Source of the DNA: an uncultured Clostridia bacterium
GTDB taxonomy: Bacteria; Bacillota; Clostridia; Christensenellales; Borkfalkiaceae
Direction: 5' to 3'
Assembly: GCA_945834965.1 (NCBI GenBank)
Contig: CAMAHZ010000022.1
Span: 1 to 12,754 of the forward strand
Length of the DNA stretch: 12,754 nucleotides
This document shows, in pieces, positions 5,994 to 11,865 of this stretch (positions are counted from its first letter, which is position 1; the number at the start of each line of letters is the position of its first letter). A model generated the notes under the pieces. The model was not told where the DNA came from. It saw only the letters and a list, made by a program, of their open reading frames with translations, and did not search any database. The position numbers and the translations under genes are program-made.

Positions 5994-6755
5994 ATGAATA
6001 AAGAGTTAAACGACGGCGGTTTAGGAGAGCAGACCGCACGTCCCGTCGGCGTTCAGGGCGAAAACGCCGAGAGCGAGCTTGCCGAAGTTGAAGTCGCCGC
6101 CGCAGAGACCGCCGCGCTTCAGCCTGCAGATATAGACGACGATACTAATAGAGACGATTTGGGGACTTTCGGCGATAAGGTCGTAGAAGTTATTTCCTTA
6201 GAGAGCAACGTCGAAGAAGTATGCAAGCGCACAAAGCTCCCCGAAGTTGCCGCAAAATACCTTATGGGGTTGGTCTATATAGTCCTTGGCGCAGTCTGTG
6301 CGGCAATACCGCATTCTATCGAGTCGCTTCTGCCCTATATCGTGGGCGGAATTATGGGCGTATTTGCAATCGTGCGATTTGTATTCGCTATGATAGACAA
6401 GGAGTACGAGCATACCCATTCAAACAGGACGGCGTCGTCAATCATTATGCTCGGCGTGAGCATAATGATTGTGATTGAACACGAATGGGCGCACTCCTTT
6501 ATACCCACCGTTTGGGGCGTTTGGGGGCTGTTTGAAGGCGCACACGCATTCAACCACGCCTTTTCCCGTATAGCTAAGCACAGGAGATATTTCTTCTATC
6601 TCGTTAAAGGTATAATAGAAATAGTAGTTGCGTTCCTGTTGTTATACGAACCCCACCAGTACGGCGAGCTACACATTATCGTGTTCGGCGTTTCGCTTAT
6701 ATTCGACGGCGTAATCGCACTTCCTGCCGTACATAAATTCCTTGCAAGAAGGTAA
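5994..6755 (+). CDS. DUF308/HdeD-like membrane protein with acidic N-terminal region
   Basis: A 253-residue integral membrane protein. Residues 1-60 are rich in Glu, Ala and Asp and look disordered; 61-85 may be a short helix. Then come six predicted membrane segments (about 87-105, 110-134, 147-163, 168-185, 199-218, 224-243) in three hairpin pairs, the DUF308/HdeD arrangement, with glycine-rich turns such as VGGIMGVFAIVRFV and FGVSLIFDGVIAL. HdeD in E. coli is linked to acid resistance, but most family members have no known role. The long acidic N-terminus is unusual, since most DUF308 proteins begin almost directly with the first helix. AAGGTGGAG precedes the ATG. A perfect 14-bp hairpin lies in the coding sequence at 6439-6471. 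A small acidic protein gene follows after four bases. Confidence 0.8.
   Translation: MNKELNDGGLGEQTARPVGVQGENAESELAEVEVAAAETAALQPADIDDDTNRDDLGTFGDKVVEVISLESNVEEVCKRTKLPEVAAKYLMGLVYIVLGAVCAAIPHSIESLLPYIVGGIMGVFAIVRFVFAMIDKEYEHTHSNRTASSIIMLGVSIMIVIEHEWAHSFIPTVWGVWGLFEGAHAFNHAFSRIAKHRRYFFYLVKGIIEIVVAFLLLYEPHQYGELHIIVFGVSLIFDGVIALPAVHKFLARR
6439..6471 (+). repeat. Perfect 14-bp inverted repeat inside the DUF308 coding sequence
   Basis: CAATCATTATGCTC (6439-6452) and GAGCATAATGATTG (6458-6471) are exact reverse complements around the five-base loop GGCGT. The coding sequence reads S-I-I-M-L-G-V-S-I-M-I-V in the third membrane segment. There is no T run, so it is not a terminator. Confidence 0.9.
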
Positions 6756-6759
6756 ATTG

Positions 6760-6966
6760 ATGAAAGCTTCTAATTTAGACTTAATGCGCATTGCCGCCGC
6801 GTTTGACGGCGAGTTCTCGCTATCCGATTTTTCGATAGACGAGTTGGACGCCCTTGCAGGCTATATAACCGACGACGACAGCCCCGAAGATATCAAGCGT
6901 AAATACTTTGAGTTTTACGACGATATTAAGGACAGGGTTTTAGATACGCATAAGTGGAGCGATTAA
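6760..6966 (+). CDS. Small acidic protein of unknown function (68 aa)
   Basis: I do not recognise this gene. It starts with MKASNLDLMRIAAAF and is strongly acidic, rich in Asp and Glu, with no cysteine, signal peptide or membrane segment, so it is probably a soluble, mostly helical cytoplasmic protein. The ATG at 6760 is chosen because AAGAAGG (6746-6752), formed by the last codons of the DUF308 gene, sits seven bases upstream; an in-frame TTG at 6742 would overlap the upstream gene and has no site of its own. It begins four bases after the DUF308 stop and ends 16 bases before a strong hairpin, so it is the last gene of a two-gene operon. The tight coupling suggests a role with the membrane protein, perhaps as a soluble partner; that is inference only. 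Confidence 0.75.
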   Translation: MKASNLDLMRIAAAFDGEFSLSDFSIDELDALAGYITDDDSPEDIKRKYFEFYDDIKDRVLDTHKWSD

Positions 6967-6982
6967 TTTAGATACGATAAAG

Positions 6983-7016
6983 CGGCGCGGCGAAGGACTT
7001 CTTCGCCGCGCCGTTT
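6983..7016. terminator. Bidirectional hairpin terminator between convergent genes
   Basis: CGGCGCGGCGAAG (6983-6995) pairs perfectly over 13 bp with 7001-7013 around the loop GACTT. It lies between the stop of the small acidic gene (6966) and the stop of the bile salt hydrolase gene (7028), which converge. The T tracts are short on both strands (TTTA rightwards, CTTTAT leftwards), but the very GC-rich stem should work for both. Confidence 0.8.
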
Positions 7017-7027
7017 ACTATACGGTT

Positions 7028-8011
7028 TTATTTATTTTTTGCATTCACGACGGTTGCTCCTACCGCCTTGTGGGGATAGCGGACAAGCTCATTTCCGTCC
7101 TTACCTTCAAATTCCACGGCGCAAACGCCAAAGCTTTCGTAGGTGGAATAATAATACCTGCCCGTTTGGGGACTTACGCAGGAAGAATAGATAGTCTTTT
7201 CCTGACCCTGCCCCACCTGACATATGCCGCACGGCTGAAAGGCGGTGTTCAAAACGTGGAAAAACTGCATAACCCCGTCGTTCTCGCCTACGGTTTTAGT
7301 GGAATTTGCGCTGGCGAAAGCTGCCCTTACAAACCTTGACTGCGACGACCAGTCGCCGGGCAAGCCCATTCCGCCCATACCCCTGCTGTACGCGTCAAGC
7401 TGCACGCCGCCGCCAAAATCCGAACTGCGTTCCGCCGCGGTCACGTTGCGGTAGTTGTTTAAATTGAACAGTTGATAGTCAAATGGCGGATTGTTGGTTA
7501 AAACTCCTACGGGGTTTTCGTAGAGCTTAAGCCCGTCCTTAACGCACTCTACGGTTATGCACCTATCCCCGTCTGCAACGAGATAGTGCAGCTGCGCCGT
7601 CGGCATTTCTTTATTAAAGGGCGTACCCGTGATAACGGCTTTACTCAACTCGTATATCACCCCGTCAACGCTTGCGCACTTGCACATAAGATAGGGTATT
7701 AATTCAAACTGCGCAATTTCGCCTTTGCCCTTTCCCCCTTCGCCGTAACGGGCGTTCCCCACGAAATTCAACCCTGCGATATACAGCCCCTTTTCGTTCA
7801 TTGCGTCATAGTACAGGGGGTAACCGTCTAAAACCTTTGCCGTACCGATAAAGGCAAAGTGTTTTGCACACTCGCCCATACCCCTAAAACTGAAAGGAAA
7901 GTTTCTCGGAGTTATCACCACTTCTTCGCCGTAGCTAAAGTCGTAGTCAAGCGTTCTGCCAAAGAATACGCCGCCTTTATCGCCTTTATTTAAGTAAACT
8001 GCCGTACACAT
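7028..8011 (-). CDS. bsh: Bile salt hydrolase-type choloylglycine hydrolase
   Basis: N-terminal nucleophile hydrolase that cuts the amide bond of conjugated bile acids, releasing glycine or taurine; cytoplasmic, with no signal peptide. From the ATG at 8011 it has 327 residues, normal for the family. After Met removal, Cys2 (MCTA) becomes the nucleophile. The other active-site residues are present: R19 and D22 (FFGRTLDYD), N82 (IAGLNF), N174 (LTNNP) and R226 (SRFVRAAF). LTNNP followed by FDYQLFNLNNYR matches bile salt hydrolases better than penicillin V acylases. The loop SRGMGGMGLPGDW carries S-R-G at 209-211. A GTG at 8020 would bury Cys2 behind three residues and is rejected; the GGGGTG overlapping it is the ribosome binding site of the ATG. 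It stands alone, converging with the DUF308 operon. Confidence 0.92.
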   Translation of the reverse strand: MCTAVYLNKGDKGGVFFGRTLDYDFSYGEEVVITPRNFPFSFRGMGECAKHFAFIGTAKVLDGYPLYYDAMNEKGLYIAGLNFVGNARYGEGGKGKGEIAQFELIPYLMCKCASVDGVIYELSKAVITGTPFNKEMPTAQLHYLVADGDRCITVECVKDGLKLYENPVGVLTNNPPFDYQLFNLNNYRNVTAAERSSDFGGGVQLDAYSRGMGGMGLPGDWSSQSRFVRAAFASANSTKTVGENDGVMQFFHVLNTAFQPCGICQVGQGQEKTIYSSCVSPQTGRYYYSTYESFGVCAVEFEGKDGNELVRYPHKAVGATVVNAKNK

Positions 8012-8067
8012 TATTTTCACCCCGTTTCAGTTAAGTATGTTTAAATTTTTAATTTATATGCGGTGAT

Positions 8068-8100
8068 AGTCCCCTGACCAAACCTTAGGTCAGGGGGACT
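8068..8100 (-). terminator. Hairpin after the sensor kinase gene (probable terminator)
   Basis: AGTCCCC-TGACC (8068-8079) pairs with GGTCA-GGGGGACT (8088-8100), a 12-bp stem with one bulged G around an eight-base loop. It starts 30 bases beyond the kinase stop and separates that operon from the bile salt hydrolase gene. There is no T run on the minus strand, so termination may be inefficient or factor-assisted. Confidence 0.5.
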
Positions 8101-8129
8101 TATTTCGTTATAATAAACTCTGCAAGCAA

Positions 8130-9470
8130 TTAAAACTCAACGGTAAACTTACTGCCTTCGCCGAGCTTACTCTTAACGCTTATGTTCCAACCCGACTTGC
8201 GGCAAATCTTTTTAACGACCGCAAGTCCCAAGCCAAAGCCGCCGTTTTTGCCGTTATGCGATTTATCGACGGTGAAAAAGCGTGAAAAGACTTTGTCCAA
8301 ATTCTCTTCGGCAATGCCTATGCCCGTATCTTCTACGGTTAGTCCGCCGTAGTTTAAGGTAACGGTAATCGTGCCGCCGTCCTTGTTGTACTTTATGGCG
8401 TTGCGCACAAGGTTTCCGAACACTTCGTTCAAGCGTTCGTGACGGGAAGAAACGATAACTTTATCTTCGATATTTTCTATTATGGTTATATTGCGTTTAT
8501 CCGCTTCGGGCTTTAAAGAGAGCAAAATCTCTTTTGCAAGCGCAGAAAAGTCCACTTCGTACGAAGGCAAATCGTCGCTGTCTATTTCGCTGTAGTTGAT
8601 TATGCAGGCGATTAAATTTGTCAGCCTTTCGCTTTGGGAAAGTATCGTGCGATAGGCAACGGCTTGCTGCTCTTTGGTCAAACCGCCGCCGCTTAACAGC
8701 TCGGCATAGCCGTGAATGGAAGTTAAAGGCGTGTTCATCTCGTGCGTGACGTTGGAAATAAATTCGTCCTTAGACGCCCTTGCCTTTTCCAAAAGCTCCT
8801 TTTCGGAACGGATTTCGTCCATCTGCCTTTGAATGTTGCGGTTTCTCTCGTTCAAAATATCGGCAACCGACTCAAGTTCTGTGTACTTAGTAGTAACCGA
8901 GTCGTTTGCCGCCGCTTGAGAAGCAAGCTTTTTGACGGGGCTTAAAATAAAGTAGGTCGCCACGAACGCAAGGACCATACACAACACTATCATCAGCCCT
9001 GCAAAAGCCGCAAACTGCGGCAGGATACTTACGAAAATGCTCCAGTCCGAATCGGTGAAAACCGCAATACGCACTAAAAAGCTATCGTTAAAATTCTTGC
9101 AGTAGTACACCATATTTTTCCCGAGCGTAGAGCTTGACCGCACCGCAAAGCCTTCGCCCTTTAATATGGCGTCCTTAACCTCCTGCCTGTCGGAATGGTT
9201 TTTCTCCAACTCGTCCGCTTCGCTGTCCGCAATCACCTTTCCATGCACGTCCATAAACGTCACTCTCGCCCCGTTCAGCTTTAGGGAAAAGGCGTCCACA
9301 CCCTGCTTATCTAAGGTATATTCGGCGGTGTATTCGTTCATATACACCTTTAAATAGTCCTTACTTCCGTCTATTGAAGAGTTGTAGTACACCTGCGTTG
9401 CGCCTATACCGAATATAAGCACGCCGAGAAGAGCAATCCCCAACGACAGCAGCCAAATTCTCCATCTCAT
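8130..9470 (-). CDS. PhoR-like sensor histidine kinase
   Basis: Membrane kinase of a two-component system, 446 residues. Membrane segments lie at about 4-29 and 153-177, enclosing an external domain whose pattern (GARVTFMDVHGKVIADSEAD, then NHSDRQEV, then RSSSTLGKNMVYY; 67-123) is that seen in many Gram-positive PhoR-type phosphate-response kinases. A charged linker (178-230) has no obvious PAS domain. The HisKA box holds the phosphorylated H243 (NVTHEMNTPL), and the ATPase domain has the N box NLVRNAIKYN (353-362), G1 DTGIGI (381-386) and G2 GFGLGL (411-416). Its ATG overlaps the stop of the response regulator gene by four bases (ATGA, 9467-9470), so the pair is coupled. The pst genes just upstream support a phosphate role, but the signal cannot be proved from sequence; it could instead be a general envelope sensor. 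Confidence 0.88.
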   Translation of the reverse strand: MRWRIWLLSLGIALLGVLIFGIGATQVYYNSSIDGSKDYLKVYMNEYTAEYTLDKQGVDAFSLKLNGARVTFMDVHGKVIADSEADELEKNHSDRQEVKDAILKGEGFAVRSSSTLGKNMVYYCKNFNDSFLVRIAVFTDSDWSIFVSILPQFAAFAGLMIVLCMVLAFVATYFILSPVKKLASQAAANDSVTTKYTELESVADILNERNRNIQRQMDEIRSEKELLEKARASKDEFISNVTHEMNTPLTSIHGYAELLSGGGLTKEQQAVAYRTILSQSERLTNLIACIINYSEIDSDDLPSYEVDFSALAKEILLSLKPEADKRNITIIENIEDKVIVSSRHERLNEVFGNLVRNAIKYNKDGGTITVTLNYGGLTVEDTGIGIAEENLDKVFSRFFTVDKSHNGKNGGFGLGLAVVKKICRKSGWNISVKSKLGEGSKFTVEF

Positions 9471-10108
9471 AACTTATACCCCACACCGAACACGGTCTCG
9501 ATTTTAACGCCCAGCTTTCTTAGGCGAGCCACGTGATTGTCAAGCGTTCTCGTCTCGCCTGCGTCGTATCCCCACACTTCCGTCAATAGCTTTTCGCGGG
9601 ATAGTACCTTGCCCGAGTTTTCCATAAACACCTTTAAAAGCTCGTATTCCTTTCTCTTTAAAAGCGCGGACTCGCCGTCTATTTCGCAAGCCATAGTCTC
9701 GGTATTAAGCTTTATATTGCCCACCGCAAGCACGCACTCTTTTTGCTTTTTTCTAAGCCTTGCGTTTACCCTTGCGGTAAGCTCCAACACGGAAAAGGGC
9801 TTTGAAACGTAGTCGTCCGCACCCATATTCAGCCCGTTGACCTTATCTTCTTCCTTACCCATAGCAGACAGCATTATGCAGTCGACTTCGGCAAAGTTTT
9901 CCTTGATATATTTAAGCGCCTGCAAGCCGCTTCCGTCGGGCAGCATTATGTCCAAAAGCGCTACGTCGGGCTGCTCGTTTGATAAATGCGCAATAAACGC
10001 CTTTAAGGTTGAAAACGCCACAACGTTCAACCCGTTCATCTCAAGGGCGACTTTGACGAGCCCTTTTATGCTCTCGTCGTCTTCTAAAATAAAAACTTTA
10101 CCTTTCAT
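9467..10108 (-). CDS. OmpR/PhoB-family response regulator (PhoP-like)
   Basis: A 213-residue DNA-binding response regulator. The receiver domain (about 1-118) has the acidic pair D10-D11, the phosphorylation site D53 (LLDIMLPDGSG), S81 and K103 (SKPF). The C-terminal winged helix (about 128-213) has LLKRKEYELLKVF, REKLLTEVWGYDAGETRTLDNHVARLRK and ends GVGYKL. The stretch between RLRK and IETVFGVGYKL is several residues shorter than in most family members, where a longer loop follows this helix, so the wing may be compact. It starts at the ATG 10108, with AAAGGTGA upstream, nine bases after the EamA gene, and overlaps the kinase gene by four bases. With PhoR-like kinase and pst neighbours, a phosphate-starvation regulator is the likely role. 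Confidence 0.92.
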   Translation of the reverse strand: MKGKVFILEDDESIKGLVKVALEMNGLNVVAFSTLKAFIAHLSNEQPDVALLDIMLPDGSGLQALKYIKENFAEVDCIMLSAMGKEEDKVNGLNMGADDYVSKPFSVLELTARVNARLRKKQKECVLAVGNIKLNTETMACEIDGESALLKRKEYELLKVFMENSGKVLSREKLLTEVWGYDAGETRTLDNHVARLRKLGVKIETVFGVGYKL

Positions 10109-10117
10109 AAATCACCT

Positions 10118-10993
10118 TTACGTTAATACCGCCATAAGCACGGTGCCTACGGTTAAAAGCGCAAGCCCTAACCAAGCTTTAATCGACGGTCTTTCCTTGA
10201 AAAATATAACCGAAAAAATTACGGTTATGAGTATACTAAGCTTATCAATTGGCACGACGACGCTCACCTGACCGTGCTGCAACGCGTAGTAGTAGCATAG
10301 CCAGCTTGCGCCCGTCGCTATGCCCGATAAAATTAAAAAAATTACGTGCTTAAATTTTAGCTCTTTGACGAACTTAGTTTCCCTTTTGCAAAAGACTATA
10401 AGCCACGCCATAACCAGCACCACGCAGGTGCGGATTGCCGTTGCAAGGTTGGAATTAACCCCTTCTATGCCCACCTTTGCGAGAATAGAAGTTGCGGCGG
10501 CAAACACGGCGGAGAGAAGTGCGAATATAAGCCAAACAAACCTACTCTTCCCTTCCTTGTCGTCGCCCCTTTTTATATCTATCATAAGAAACGTTCCGAC
10601 GCCGATTGCGGCAAGGCAGATAAGCTTTATCCACCACCTGCCCCGCTCTTCGGGGAAGATGATTATCGCAAACAGTACGGACAAAATTACGCTCGACTTA
10701 TCGACGGCGGCAACCTTAGAAACTTCGCCTACGGACAGCGCTTTAAAATAACAAATCCAGCTTGCACCCGTGGCTAAGCCCGAAAGAATAAGGAATATAA
10801 TCGCCTTTAAGCTTATTTCCCCAAACCCTTGGTATGCGCCCGTGATAAACACCATTGCCCAGGCAAACACCAAAACGACAGCCGTGCGCACCGCAGTAGC
10901 TACGTTAGAATTAGTATTTTTAAGCCCGACTTTAGATAGAATTGCCGTTAAAGCTGCAAACACGGCGGAAAGTATTGCCGCAAATATCCACAT
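10118..10993 (-). CDS. EamA-family (DMT superfamily) transporter
   Basis: A 291-residue membrane protein with ten predicted helices made of two EamA repeats (about 4-137 and 155-290). The substrate is not predictable; relatives export amino acids or metabolites or carry sugars and vitamins. The two halves are strikingly alike: LSAVFAA, KVG, NSN, AT-A-RT, VVLV, then IFLILSG, ATGASW, CY, AL, VS and DK recur in the same order. They are joined by a charged linker (about 140-151, KRGDDKEGKS). The ATG at 10993 has GGGGTG eight bases upstream and its own promoter. The stop is nine bases before the response regulator gene, so the transporter and the two-component genes are probably one transcript. 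Placement after pstAB suggests expression under related conditions, but a phosphate-linked role is only inferred. Confidence 0.88.
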   Translation of the reverse strand: MWIFAAILSAVFAALTAILSKVGLKNTNSNVATAVRTAVVLVFAWAMVFITGAYQGFGEISLKAIIFLILSGLATGASWICYFKALSVGEVSKVAAVDKSSVILSVLFAIIIFPEERGRWWIKLICLAAIGVGTFLMIDIKRGDDKEGKSRFVWLIFALLSAVFAAATSILAKVGIEGVNSNLATAIRTCVVLVMAWLIVFCKRETKFVKELKFKHVIFLILSGIATGASWLCYYYALQHGQVSVVVPIDKLSILITVIFSVIFFKERPSIKAWLGLALLTVGTVLMAVLT

Positions 10994-11018
10994 AGTTTAA
11001 TCACCCCGCTACGGTTTA

Positions 11019-11046
11019 ATTATACCACGCCGAACGCAATGCGCAA
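11019..11046 (-). promoter_or_regulatory. Promoter for the EamA-response regulator-kinase operon
   Basis: Minus-strand -35 TTGCGC (11046-11041, four of six consensus), 16-base spacer, TGG and a perfect -10 TATAAT (11024-11019). The expected start is near 11012, about 18 bases before the ATG. A direct repeat AATTTAA (11048-11054 and 11063-11069) lies just upstream of the -35. Confidence 0.6.
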
Positions 11047-11079
11047 TAATTTAACTGCAATAAATTTAATTGTTCGTAA

Positions 11080-11865
11080 TTAACCGAAACGCCCGTTGAT
11101 ATAGTCGTCCGTGCGCTTATCCACGGGGGAAGAGAATATCTTCTTGGTCTCGTCCATCTCTATCATCTCGCCTAAAAGGAAGTACGCGGTGTAGTCTGCA
11201 ATACGGAACGCCTGTTGCATATTGTGCGTGACCATAATAACCGTCATATCCTTTTTAAGTTCCATACACAGCTCTTCTATCTTGCCCGTTGAAATGGGGT
11301 CGAGTGCGCTGGTAGGTTCGTCCATTAAAAGTATTTGCGGCTGAACGGCGAGCGCACGGGCTATACACAGCCTTTGCTGCTGTCCGCCCGAAAGCCCTAA
11401 GGCAGACTTGTTCAATCTGTCTTTGACTTCTTCCCACATAGCCGCACCCTTTAAAGAGTGTTCGACGATAGAATCAAGCTCGTCCTTCTTTCTTATGCCG
11501 AAAGTTCTCGGGCCGTAGGCTACGTTGTCGTACACGCTCATAGCAAGTGGGTTGGGGCGTTGAAACACCATACCCACGTTCTTCCTTAATCGGGGCAAAT
11601 CGCACTTTTTGTCGTAGATATTCGTGTTGCCCACCTTAATCTCGCCCGTTATTTTACAGCCCTCGACTAAGTCGTTCATACGGTTTAACGACTTTATAAG
11701 CGTAGACTTACCGCACCCCGAAGGACCGATTAACGCCGTAAGCTTTTTTACGGGGAAGTCCATATAAATACTTCTCAAGGCGTGAAAACTACCGTAGTAT
11801 AAGTTCATTTCCTTTACCGAAACGGCAATATCGCCCTTTATTTCAAAATCTTCAATTTTTTTCAT
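11080..11865 (-). CDS. pstB: Phosphate ABC transporter ATP-binding protein PstB
   Basis: Cytoplasmic ATPase of the high-affinity phosphate importer PstSCAB, 261 residues, full family length. Walker A is GPSGCGKS (47-54), the Q-loop is in MVFQRPNP (Q102), the ABC signature is LSGGQQQR (158-165), Walker B with catalytic glutamate is ILLMDEPTS (E183), and the switch histidine is in VTHNMQQ (H214). The PstB-specific features LIKSLNRMNDL and FQRPNPLAMS-VYDNVAYGPR identify it as the phosphate member. The ATG at 11865 has an AGGTG site and overlaps the end of pstA by 14 bases. phoU, which commonly follows pstB, is absent here: 86 bases later comes the EamA gene with its own promoter. No clear terminator was found after pstB, so read-through into the EamA-regulator operon is possible. 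Confidence 0.97.
   Translation of the reverse strand: MKKIEDFEIKGDIAVSVKEMNLYYGSFHALRSIYMDFPVKKLTALIGPSGCGKSTLIKSLNRMNDLVEGCKITGEIKVGNTNIYDKKCDLPRLRKNVGMVFQRPNPLAMSVYDNVAYGPRTFGIRKKDELDSIVEHSLKGAAMWEEVKDRLNKSALGLSGGQQQRLCIARALAVQPQILLMDEPTSALDPISTGKIEELCMELKKDMTVIMVTHNMQQAFRIADYTAYFLLGEMIEMDETKKIFSSPVDKRTDDYINGRFG

Noticed and set aside
8053..8084. Promoter for the bile salt hydrolase gene (TATAAA at 8058-8053 with TTGGTC 17 bases upstream)
   Set aside because: The -35 match is only three of six bases and lies inside the hairpin after the kinase gene; a promoter must exist nearby but I cannot place it.
11048..11069. Pho box before the EamA-regulator operon
   Set aside because: The AATTTAA direct repeat has a 15-base period, not the 11-base period of TTAACA-like repeats in Bacillus Pho boxes, and the motif is simply A/T-rich.
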